The notes under the pieces: model-generated
Databases searched by the model: none
Seen by the model: only the letters and a program-made list of their open reading frames with translations
What the model was told of the DNA's origin: nothing
Position numbers and translations under genes: made by a program
Assembly (NCBI GenBank): GCA_036346405.1
Contig: CM070566.1
Span: 46,411,452 to 46,475,451 of the forward strand
DNA length: 64,000 nucleotides
Source: Phyllostachys edulis
Taxonomy: Eukaryota > Streptophyta > Magnoliopsida > Poales > Poaceae
Reading direction: 5' to 3'
In this document: piece by piece, positions 1-9,909 of the stretch
Position numbering within the stretch: the stretch's first letter is position 1
How the letters are laid out: each line of letters starts with the position of its first letter

Positions 1-1526
1 TCTTTGTGAAATGGAGCATGGAGAGGATGTTTCGGAGCCTCGAGGCGAACGCGATGAAGGTAGGTCCGGGTAAGCCTGCCCCTTCATTGTAGATGCATCG
101 TTGATCATATTTTTCTTTGGTAGACGATCATTCTTTTGCGCTCGCTCGAGAGGGACATCCAGAGCGGCTACGAGGAGATCCAGCAGCGGATCGACCTAGA
201 ATTTGCTCGGAACACCCAGTTAACCTCGGCGCGCTCAGCTATTGCTTTGAGAAGGCGAAGAGGCTGAAAGCAAGGTTGCCCAGCCTAGAAGAGACCACGC
301 ATCCTCTGAGGAGGAGGTGGAATCCTTCATAGCGCCCACTCCATGCTTGAGGCGGAGGTTGCGGCAGGCGGTGCTGTTTCATCATTGCGGCCTGAGCTAT
401 TTGGGAGGCCTTTGGAGCGCATGGAGGGCACTATGTTTGAGCTTGGCGCCATGCCCCTCCCTGGAGGCACACTATCGACCAGCTGGCTACCACCCTAGAA
501 CGCCTTCGCCGTGCCGGGGAAGTGTTTCTCCCTGCCGCTCAAGCCTACGGTAATCCTTCTTGCTGGCGGCGTGGGCCAATGACCGTTTCTCTGCGGTAGG
601 TGTAGCCGTGTTAGCGAGCTGGTCTTTGGTACTATACTGTTACTTCTGCTGCGAGATAAGCAGACCACTTGAGTCTGGCGGGCCAGCAATGCCCTTGCCA
701 GGACTTGGGCCGTCTGGCAGGATGCTACAATGGAGTCGCTTCGGGCGTCCTTGGCTCAGAAGCAGAAGGGGAAGGGTCCTGTGGATGGCGCGAGTGCGGT
801 GGAGCAGAGGGCCGGCACCGGAGGCAAGGTGTGACCCTCCGCTTCTTTTCATGAAGAATCATTTTGTTTGTCCTAGTCCAGGGTCTCTTTTTTGTTTCCT
901 GCTCTGGCATCGCTGCGCGAGCCAGGACGTGACTAGTGATAGTCTGACTTGTAACCACCATTTTGCTAATAAATAGAAATCGAGAAGGTCTGCTTTGCTG
1001 CTGCGTGGGCTTGTTTCATGTTGGTGTCTGTTTTGCTCAGGGGGGTATGTTGTTTCGCCGTACTGCCGGACGAGGTCCCTGTCCACGAAGGTGGCGCACG
1101 AAGTTCTTTGCCTCTTCGCACAGTACGAAGGATGAGCGAACATTGGTCCGCAAGTGGCCCTTAAAGGTTTGCTACCGCAGTATCGTATGCCATGGTGCCA
1201 AGTGGCAACACTGGAAGAAGCCGAACCTGGAGGGGCCGATGAAACGGTTTTTTCGCTTGCGCGAAGAGAAAGCTTTGAATGCGCAGGAGGAGATACGGTC
1301 TTTCTGGTTGAGTTGCGGTGTCGGGACTACGCCCGAGGGGCCTTTTTTGCCTCGCGCTGCCCCCACGATTTTGTCGAGCTCTTCGGACGTGTCAGACGAT
1401 TGTGCCACGGAGAGGGAGTACTTGGAGTTGATGGCCACACACCCGTCTGACGAGGAGTTGCTCGGTTGGGTGTTACGGGAACAAAGAGAGCACGAGGCAG
1501 ACAATTTCGCGCCCGTATGTGGTTAG
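1..1526 (+). pseudogene. Gypsy-associated accessory ORF remnants
   Basis: No open frame spans this stretch, but two pieces look protein-derived. From about 120 to 290 one + frame reads as a charged, helical, coiled-coil-like segment (leucine, glutamate and arginine rich), broken by stops and frameshifts. A second open stretch ends at 1526 and has an acidic Ser/Asp-rich C-terminal half. Charged coiled-coil ORFs of this kind accompany gypsy elements in grass genomes. The stretch sits upstream of a minisatellite, a purine tract and an LTR in the same orientation, which fits the internal part of a + strand element running off the left edge. I do not recognise a specific domain. It could instead be unrelated TE debris. 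Confidence 0.35.
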
Positions 1527-1639
1527 TGTGGTCGTGGGTGCACCTTGTTGCGTGGTAGTCTGTACCGTTAATGTGTCTTCGTTGTGTGGGCCATGGTACT
1601 TGGCCTTGTACGACGTGTATCTGGTATTATGATGAAGAA

Positions 1640-3925
1640 TGTACCTGTTGTGTTACACCCGTTGGCCTTTTTGCTTTGCGAGGGGGAGGCGAAGCATAGC
1701 GTTGTCCCCTATACTTTTTTAGGTAGGGCTTCGGGGTGCCCTAAACTTCTTTCTGTTTGCGAGGGGTAGGCGAAGCTTCGCATCCCCATACTTTTTAGGT
1801 AGGGCTCAGGGGCCTAACCTTTGTTTTCTTGAGGGGCGAAGCCTCGCTGTCCCGTGCTTTTTAGGTAGGGCTCCGGGGAGCCCTAACCTAAGGGGGAGGT
1901 TAAGCCTCGCGCCATCCCCTATACTCTTTTAGGTAGGGCTCCACGGAGCCCTAACCTAAGGAGGAGGCGAAGCCTCGTGCCATTCCCCATAGTTTTTAGG
2001 TAGGACTCCGGGGAGCCCTAACCTTTATTTTTGCGAGGGGGAGGCGAAGCCTCGCGCCGTCCCCCGTACTTTTTTAGGAAGGGCTCCAGGGAGCTCTAAC
2101 CTAAGGGGGAGGCGAAGCCTCGCGCCGTCCCCCATACCTTTTTAGGTAGAACTCCGAGGAGCCCTAACCTTCTTTTTGTTTGTGAGGGGGAGGCAAAGCC
2201 TCGCACCGTCCCCCATACTTTTTAGGGAGGCTCGGGGGCCCTAATGTTATTTTCTTGGGGGAGGTGAAGCCTCGCTAGTCCCCATACTTTTTGGGTGGGA
2301 CTCGGGGGCCTAACCTTTATTTTTCTTGAGGGGAGGCGAGCCTGGGTGCTGAGTCTCTGTGCTTTTTGGGGTGGGGCTCGGGAGCCTAACCTGGGGAGGC
2401 GAGCGTGGCAGATCCCCATACTTTTTAGGTGGGGCTCAGGGGCCTAACCCTAACAGGGAGGCAAGCCTCGCGTGGTCCCCCACTTTTTAGGTGGGTCTCG
2501 GTGGAGCCTAACCTTTATTTTTTGAGGGGGCGAAGCCTTGTGCGTCCCCATACTTTTTAGGTGAGGCTCGGGGCCCTAACCTAAGGGAGAGGTGAAGCCT
2601 CGCGTCGTCCCCCATACTTTTTTAGGTAGGGTTCCGGGGAGCCCTAACCTTCTTTTTGTTTGCAAGGGGGAGGCAAAGCCTCGCGTGCAGTCCCAAATGC
2701 TTTTTGGTGGGGCTCGGGGAGACCTAACCTAGCGAGGAGGCGAACTTGCGCGTCCCCGTGCTTTTAGGTAGAGGCTCGGGAGCCCTAACCTAAGGGGCGA
2801 AGCCTCGCACCGTCCGTGCTTTTTATATAGGGTTAGGGGCCCTAACCTTTATTCTGAGGGGGCGTGAGCCTCGTGCAGTCCCGTGCTTTTTTTCTGGTAG
2901 GGCTCCGGAGAGCCCTAACCCAACGGGGAGGCGAAACCTCGCGTCGTCCCCATACTTTTTTTGGTAGGGCTTCGGGAGCCCAAACCTTCTTTTTGTTTGC
3001 GAGGGGGAGGCGAAGCCTCGCGCCGTCCCCCATACTTTTTTGGTGGGGCTCAGGGCCCTAACCTTCATTACTGAGGGGGAGGCGAGCCTGTGCAGATCCC
3101 ATGCTTTTTGGGTGGGGCTCGGGGGCCTGTGGGGGCAAGCCTCGTGCAGATCCCGATGCTTTTTAGGTGGGGCTCGAGGGCCCTAACCTGGGGGTGTGAA
3201 GCCTTCTTGCGATCATATGCTTTTTAGGTTGGGTTCCGAGGAGCCCTAACCTTCTTTTTGTTTGCGATGGTGAGGCGATACCTCGCGCCGTCCCCTGTAC
3301 TTTTTTAGGTAGGGCACCGGGGAGCCCTAACCTAACGGGGAGGCAAAGCCTTGCGCCGTCCCCGTGCGTTTTAGGTAGAGACTCGGGGCCTAACCTAGGG
3401 AGGCAAGCCTCATGCAAATCCCCATACTTTTTATGTGGGGCTCTGGGGTGCCCTCACCTTTATTTTGCGAGGGGAGAAGCCTGGCGTGATCCCGTGCTTT
3501 TTAGGTGGGGCTCGGGGAGCCCTAACCTGGGGAGGCGAAGCCTCGCGCCATCCCCCATACTTTTTACGTAGGGCTCCAGAGAGCCCTAACCTTCTTTTTG
3601 TTTGCGAGGGGGAGGCAAAGCCTTGCGCCGTCCACCGTACTTTTTTAGGTAGGGCTCCGGGGAACCCTAACCTATGGGGCAGGCGAAGCCTCGCGCCATC
3701 CCCCATACTTTTTTAGGTAGGGCTCCGAGGAGCCCTAACCTTTATTTTTGCGAGGGGGAGGCAAAGCCTCACGCCTTCCCTCGTACTTTTTTTGGTAGGG
3801 CTCTGGGGAGCACTAACCTAAGGGGGAGGTGAAGCCTCGCGCCGTCCCCCATACTTTTTTTGGTAGGGCTCCGGGGAGGCCTAACCTTCTTTTTGTTTGC
3901 CAGGGGGCGGCGAAGATGATGCCAT
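1640..3925 (+). repeat. Large degenerate minisatellite, ~80-130 bp units
   Basis: About 25 imperfect units follow one another. Each contains a GAGGCGAAGCCTC-type palindrome, a CCCCATACTTTTTAGGTAGG-type segment and an AGGGCTCCGGGGAGCCCT-type palindrome followed by CCTAACC. Some units also carry a CTTCTTTTTGTTTGCGAGG insert, so the period varies. Every unit could therefore form two short hairpins. Short ORFs in the array are by-products of the repeats. Arrays of this kind occur in non-coding internal regions of long grass LTR retrotransposons. Confidence 0.9.
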
Positions 3926-4089
3926 CCCCCAGCCTGGCCTGGTTCTCGGACCACGCGAGGCTGGGTTCCGCCTTGCGCGTTGTCTTCGCTATGTGTACTG
4001 GTGTGGGTTGCCACCGCGAACCTTAGTTCCACGAGGCAGTATGCCTAGAGATTTGATTATCTGGCGTTCTGGGGCAGGGGCAATCTTGA

Positions 4090-4360
4090 TGATCGTCTGT
4101 TCATATACCGTCTTGCGTGAAGAACATCGGTATGCAGGGGCCAAGGGCTATCTCGGGGTAACCGTTTATACACTCGTGCCTGCGGAGGGCATCGGTGTTC
4201 ACCGGGGCCAAGGGCCATCTGTGATGGTTTAGTTTATAAACTTCGTGCTGCGAAGGCATCGGTGTGCTTGCAGGGGCCATAATGGCGTGGTAACCGTTTG
4301 TACACTCGTGCCTACAAACAGCATCGGTGTGCACCGGGGCCAAGGGCCATGCGCGGTGGC
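4090..4360 (+). repeat. Second tandem repeat, ~85-90 bp units
   Basis: Roughly three to four units share the order CGTGCCTGC, GGCATCGGTG, CACCGGGGCCAAGGGCCAT, a variable segment, then GTTTATACACT. The array lies between the large minisatellite and the purine tract. It probably belongs to the 3' non-coding part of the same retroelement. Confidence 0.8.
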
Positions 4361-4510
4361 TTCATTTATACACTTGCTTGTTCAGAATAGCAGGACAAAA
4401 CACCGCGAGGTAGATAAGTTTTGTACAAGCCCTGGCCGACCAAAGGTGGCGGGGCGATCCTTTGGGTGTAGCCAGTTTTGACAAAATGTTTGTACATGCC
4501 CTTGCCGACT

Positions 4511-4526
4511 GATGGCGATGGGGCGG
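4511..4526 (+). promoter_or_regulatory. Polypurine tract before LTR
   Basis: A purine-rich run (GATGGCGATGGGGCGG) directly abuts the LTR start TGTAACATCCC at 4527. That is the expected position of a plus-strand primer tract, so the sequence to its left is read as the internal 3' end of a + strand gypsy element. Confidence 0.55.
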
Positions 4527-5296
4527 TGTAACATCCCAAATTTTCCTCTCTGGCAAATTAAAACTTAAGTTATTTATCTTGAATTTTTTGGACTTTTTAA
4601 AAAGCTTTTCTTAATTATTCTAAAGCCAAAACAAATTTATTTGCAAAAACTATTACCAAGTTTAAGTTGGAATTATTTTATTTAAGTCCAGAATGTCCTT
4701 GAGAATTTCTGTGAATTTTCTCATAATTTTTGGAGGTTATTTGCTAATTTCTAAAACCTATTTGAATTATCAGGATTAAATAAATCGGAAAAACAATTAA
4801 AATCCTCAGCACAGTGTTTGGGCCGAATCTTAGCCGGCCCAGCTTGTTTTCCGCATGCGCACGGCCGCTCGCCTGCGCCATCTGTTCTGACCGTTGGATT
4901 GCAATCGAACGATCAGATTTCATTGAATCTTTCGGACGTCCAAACGTCCCGATCAATTCAGACCGTTGGATCCAAATCAAACGGCTATTTGACCACCCGT
5001 TACTTTACTATTTGCTTCTCTTGCTGACCGATGGGGCCACCGCTACAGTGCCTTCATCTTCTCTTCTTTATTCCTCCTCGCGACGCCGTCATGGTCGCCC
5101 TTGACCAAGCTCTTTAAACCCGCTCTTTACTCCCCCTTTTCACGCGCGGTTGATGCCATTCAAACCCACGTTCTCTGACTCACTCAAAGCGCCTGTTTGC
5201 CCCTCCTTAAACCCTCTTAATTTCTCTTAACCTCGTCGCCGCGCCGGCAATGAAACTGTCGCGCACGTCCTCGTTGCTTCAGTGCCTCCCGTGCCC

Positions 5297-5303
5297 TATA
5301 AAA
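5297..5303 (+). promoter_or_regulatory. TATA box of LTR family A
   Basis: TATAAAA in a GC-rich setting (CCCTATAAAATGGGG), about 770 bp into the LTR. It fixes the LTR orientation as + and predicts transcription starting near 5330. Confidence 0.6.
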
Positions 5304-7470
5304 TGGGGCAACACCTTCGCATCCATCCCCGCAACTCATTCCCCCCAACTCCTAGCGCCTCTAACCCTCTCTCGTCGCCGAAATTGAGTGGTGAAGCTCC
5401 TTCACCGCTGACCCTAACTCCGTCATTTCTGCCGCCGTCGTTGACACTCCGCCGCTCCCGACCACACCATCGTGTTCGCCATCGCGTGGGCCACGATGCA
5501 GCACCCGTTTACCTCGAACCCGAACAACCGCGCATGTGAGCGAACCGCGCCACTTTTTGCCTTCTGGCTTGTTGACTCCTTCACGCCACGTCATCGAAAC
5601 TCTGCGCATCAGGTACACCATCGTCTCCTCTTGCCCCTCGTACCACCCACTCGCGTCGCCGTGGCGCAGAGCGGGCGACCATAGGGACTCGGGCGCCGCC
5701 GCCATCGGTCCTACGTGGCTCAGCCACGTCACCTCCACGTCAGCGCCATGTGCACACATTTCACTGAGTTAGCACCAATGTGGCACCACGTCATCCGTCT
5801 TGTGACACCTCCCCACTACATTTCTTGTTTCATGCAAGAGTCCACAGTGGTTTGTTGACCAATCATGGAGTCGATCCATTGTGCCAGCCCACATGTCGAT
5901 GGTTGTTGTGCGGTTGTTGTGCAATGATGATGTCGGCTTGGCGCAATAAATAGATTTTCCTTTAGAAAAATAATTCGGAAAATTCATTTAATTACAGAAC
6001 TAGGTTTAAAACTTCTAAAATTCATATCTTTTGCATCCAAACTCCAAATTGAGTGATTCAAATTTCCAAAATTTTATAAAATAATAATCTAGCTAAATAA
6101 ACCAAAATTATTTCATTTGGAGTTCATTTTAAGTTCATTTTTTATTTTATTTGAATTTAGCTTATTTTTAGGTTTAGATTTCGACGAGTCCGAAGAACCA
6201 GAATTAATCAACGATAAGACTTTTGAGCAAGGCAAGTTACATTCTTGAACATGTTTAAATCCCAGTATTTAAAATTATTTAAATTCTGTTTTAAATTATG
6301 TATTGCATGCTTATTTAAATTCAGTTATTTAAATAGCTATTTTTAAATCTTTAAATATTCCTATAATTCTTTGTATGGCCAATTTTGGTATTGAACTACA
6401 CATCTTGACACCATAGATAAAACCTGGTTAATAAATTAGTACGAACTAGGAACATTTGAAAATGTTATGCCAAGACATGCTTAGACCAAAATGTTTCATT
6501 TGGGGAATTTAGCCAATGATTCAAATCTTGCTTAAAAGTAAGCTATGGTATTGTTTTACCATGGACTCTTGGAAATAATTTTGAAAACAAAATAAAATAA
6601 AAAGATGATTTAAACTTAGGCAAAATGGATGTCAAGCTGGTGCAGGTTTATGCACATGATTTAATCTTTTTAATGATTAAGTCCAGGGTTGTGGTATGTT
6701 GGCCAAGTTGTTTAAGGACCGGTCTGAGAGCCGCTTTTGCTAAATCGCAATCGTACTACCACATATCCTGTATGGGTAGGACTAGGCCTAATAATTTGCA
6801 ATACTCTACTGTTATTTGTGCTATGTGATGTGTGGGTGTTGGTTAGACATTTTTCCCACCTGGCGCAAGAGGGGGCTTCCGGAGGATGGATAGTCCGATG
6901 GAAGTGAAACCTTAGCGGGCACGAATACTGTAGGGTAGAGCATTGTAAAAGCCTTGTCAAGCGCTCTAGACCGCTTACCTAAGGTAGTGACCGGTGGCAT
7001 AGATATATGACGGGAAAACTAGAGAATTCGTGTCATGTGGGTAAAGTTGTACAACCTCTGCAGAGTGTAAACCTATTCGAATAGCCGTGTCCACGGTCAT
7101 GGACATGTTTAGCATTTGCCACTCAAAGTTAGACTTGAGTTTTGGATTCAAAATGGATTTGACACATGGTTTATCAAATTGGGAATTTGGGTGGTTAGCC
7201 TTGTGATAGGAGGGTATCCATCACCATATTTCACATGGAGGTTATCCAACTATAAAACTTGAGTTTATAAAAATGAATTTTACTTATAGAATAACTGCTT
7301 TGGAACTTAGTATAAATATTTGAAAGAAACATGGCTTTATGCAAAAAGAACCCTATAAGCCTTCCTTTGAAATATCCTTTATGCATACATTAAATACATT
7401 ACTTGGCAGGTGTAACTTGCGAAACACGATAGTAGTGCTCATCCTTGCTTATTGCAAATAATCTCAAGGA

Positions 7471-7506
7471 GGAGTACTTGAGGACGAGGAGGGCTTGGAC
7501 GGCTAG
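7471..7506 (+). other. Acidic short ORF tail in LTR copy 1
   Basis: An open stretch rich in Asp and Glu (reading LEDEEGLDG before the stop) ends at TAG 7504-7506. It is followed by the LTR-conserved sequence CAGACGATTGC. The same position in the other LTR copies also encodes an acidic peptide ending in a stop (about 14937-14978, 16658-16726 and 45431-45507). An AG acceptor-like site precedes it in copies 2 and 3. Whether it is translated, for example as a terminal exon, is unknown. Confidence 0.4.
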
Positions 7507-7734
7507 GTTGCGCCCCCAGACGATTGCTTGTGGCGTATCGTTTGGTCTACCACTATCTTTTGCTTTCCGCTGTAATTTTCTTTAGGCCAAGTGCCCTTTT
7601 GTAATAAATACTCTGATATTATCAATAAAATCGTGATGTGGACTTGTTACCATATTTGTGAAGCTGTGTACACTAGCTGTTCTGGACTAGTGTTGTAAGC
7701 CTGAGAATCAGGATCCTTTAATCTGGGTTCAGCA

Positions 7735-8180
7735 AAGGTTCTCCGGTGCGTGGATTTTACAAAGTTGCTAAGGGTAGAACTTAGGAGGGTCTTTATATTC
7801 GGTGTGGCCAGGTGGTCTCCCTCGGCGTTGCGATGCGGAAGGTGCACGCCCTCATTCTTGCCGTAACAACGTCTGGCCCTTCCTATTGGACTCCAACTTG
7901 CTTGTCGCGGCTTGGTTTGTGGCTCGCCAGAGACGGATCGCCCAAAGCGATGTGGCGGGTTCTCGACCTTTACATTGTATGCGGGCGACCCTTCGCTATA
8001 CCTTTGCATGGTTAAGATGGCATGCACGCGTTGCTCCTCGAGGAGGTCGAGAGAGACCTCTCGTCCCGCCAGGTGTGCCTGGGCTGTGGCTCGGTAGGAA
8101 CCAGCAGCAAACTCCGCTGGCATCATGGCCTCATCGCCGAAGAAAAGTTTGAATGGGGAAAAGCCTGTGGCCCTGGTAGG
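7735..8180 (-). pseudogene. Post-integrase tail of Tat-like gypsy, truncated
   Basis: This is the - strand continuation beyond the integrase core. Fragments of retroelement-like protein can be read in shifting frames with stops. No 3' LTR of this element follows on the left; the sequence runs straight into the end of the opposite-strand LTR at 7734. The 3' end of the element, including its left LTR, has therefore been lost by deletion or recombination. Confidence 0.55.
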
Positions 8181-8767
8181 TCATGTGCGTAGTGACCATA
8201 GGGCTTTTTGGAGCTCTTTAGGCCATAGTCCCTTAGGGAGGCCTACAAGGCGTTTCTTCAGCCCATCAAGGAGGTTGCCATTGGCTCGCTCGATGGCTCC
8301 GTTGGACTCTGGGTGCACGACGGACGCGAAGCATACTGTTATGCCTAGGTCTTTGCAAAACTTTCGGAAGGGCTCGGAGTCGAATTGTGTTCCGTTGTTG
8401 GTGACGATGTCCCGTGGCACGCCATACTGGCAAATAATATTCTTACAGGTGAACTGCCGGGCAGCTGCTGTAGTGATCTTAGCGACTGGCTCCGCTTCGA
8501 CCCATCTAGAGAAGTATTCGATGGCGATGAACGCGAACCGGAGGTTACTCTTGGCTGCAGGGTACAACCCGATGATATCTAGTACCCACCGTGCGAAGGG
8601 CGGGCCGTGCGAAAGCGCAAAGGCGGCCGCAGGTGCCTTCGGGTTCTGCCCACCTGGCACCTGGCAGCGCTGGACAAGGTCTTGCTCGTCCCGGAGCGCT
8701 GTCGGCCAATAAAATCCTTGGCGGAACGTCTTCCCTTTGAGGCCCCGGGGCGCCTGATGCGCATCAC
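8181..8767 (-). pseudogene. Gypsy integrase (Tat-like), catalytic Asp lost
   Basis: The integrase core (rve fold) catalyses insertion of retroelement cDNA using a D,D-35-E triad. Here the first Asp is in RWVLDIIG near 8580. The second catalytic position, normally Asp in a (T/S)DNGTQF motif, reads TNNGTQF near 8400, so Asp is replaced by Asn. The Glu is kept in SNGAIERAN near 8290. The replacement fits one GAC to AAC transition. Upstream, toward 8767, the frame is broken before any intact zinc-binding part. This copy would not be expected to integrate by itself. It lies downstream of RT and RNase H in normal gypsy order. Confidence 0.85.
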
Positions 8768-9006
8768 ATAGGCCCTCGTGGATGTCTTTAAGGAGGGCGG
8801 CCTTCCTTACGTGATCTGTGACTTAGGAATAGAGCCTGAGCGCCCCTTTATACGCAGCTCTCCGGAGACCATGTAGTAGTTCCTTGATCGGCAACGAAGG
8901 CACTTCGCTTCGGCCGGGTCGTCTGGTTCTTCACCGGTGAGGTACCTGATAATGATGTCCCGCCAATCCTCTGTAGGCGTCGGGTCCGCCGTTGCCAGAT
9001 CAATCA

Positions 9007-9904
9007 CTAAGCGTGCCACCCCTTCTGCTTCGGGCGCAGCCCCTCGTGCTTCGGGCGCAGCCCCTTGGGCTTCGGGCGCGGCGGACGGTTTCGTGAGTAC
9101 TTCGTAGAAGACTTTCGTGGGAGGCCCCTCGTCGGCACTTGCCATCTTTGCCAGCTTATCTGCTGCCTCATTGTTACCTCTGGGATTGCTTGGACTGTAA
9201 TACCAAGGAAATAATTCGCCGCTTCGCGCACCGTGGCGAGGTAACAGGTCATTTCGGGGCACCTTGCCATGAACGTCTTGTTGAAGTGACCTGCTACAAG
9301 ACGGGAGTCGCTCTTGATGAGGATGCTCTTCGCTCCCAGGGCTTTCGCCTTGCGGAGCCAAATGCGATGCCGTACTCCGTCGTTGTTCGTTGTCGGGAAG
9401 TCGGCGTCTTTGCATGCGATCTTGATTCGTCTATCTGGGAAACCAAGATGGCGCGGTGCTGCCCCTCTGATGCACCACGAGCGATGCGTGTACATTATCC
9501 TTGGTGCCTCGATTGCGATGGTGTTCTCTTCCGCATGCGGTTTCCACTCAGCCACGAAGTCCGCGAGGGACTACGATTTGATGGCCGCTCTTGCAGCGAA
9601 GGTTACATCGAAGGGCGCCAGCTCGGCCGCCCATTTGCCAACCCGGCCCGAGGCATCCTTGTTCCGTAGCATCAATGCTAGTGGGTATGATGTCAGGACC
9701 ATGATGGGGTGCACCAAGAAATAGTGCTGGAGCTTCCTCGAAGCCATGAGCAAGGCGTACACCAGCTTCTCAAGCTCCGTGTACTGTATTTTGGCCCCCT
9801 ACAGGGCTTCCAAAACATAATATATTGGGCGCTGACCGTTGCGCTCTTGGACAAGCACCGCGCTCACTGACGACGGAGTAGCGGCGATGTACAATAGGAG
9901 ATCC
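9007..9904 (-). pseudogene. RNase H plus additional (aRNH-like) RNase H region
   Basis: After the stop that ends the RT frame near 9910, the - strand continues with RNase H sequence (a VYALLMASRKLQHYF-type segment near 9740). A second block contains SDSRLVAGHFNK near 9270, typical of the extra archaeal-type RNase H found in Tat-lineage gypsy elements. Frames change several times and stops interrupt it. RNase H removes RNA from RNA:DNA hybrids during reverse transcription. An alanine/proline/glutamate-rich repeat (GAAPEARGAAPEA type) near 9030-9100 forms a linker toward the integrase. The Tat assignment rests on this second RNase H and on the primer site at 13117-13124. Confidence 0.75.
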
Positions 9905-9909
9905 GCTCC

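Larger units (their letters stand above)
4527..7734 (+). mobile_element. Full-length gypsy LTR (family A, copy 1)
   Basis: The segment starts TGTAACATCCC and ends GGGTTCAGCA, giving TG...CA ends and a length of about 3.2 kb. It contains a TATA box at 5297-5303, a GC-rich leader after it, AT-rich middle sequence, a conserved block with GGCGCAAGAGGGGG near 6865, and AATAAA signals at 7603 and 7624. Partial copies of the same LTR occur at 13775-15210 and 15211-17113 on this strand. Related LTRs lie at about 45150-49106 and 53850-56780 on the other strand. No tRNA primer site follows 7734; the next sequence is the truncated 3' part of an opposite-strand gypsy. It may be a 3' LTR or a recombined LTR. 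Confidence 0.75.

Noticed and set aside
5361..5759. 132-codon - strand ORF in LTR copy 1
   Set aside because: It lies in the GC-rich LTR leader, has no recognisable domain and is not conserved in the other LTR copies.
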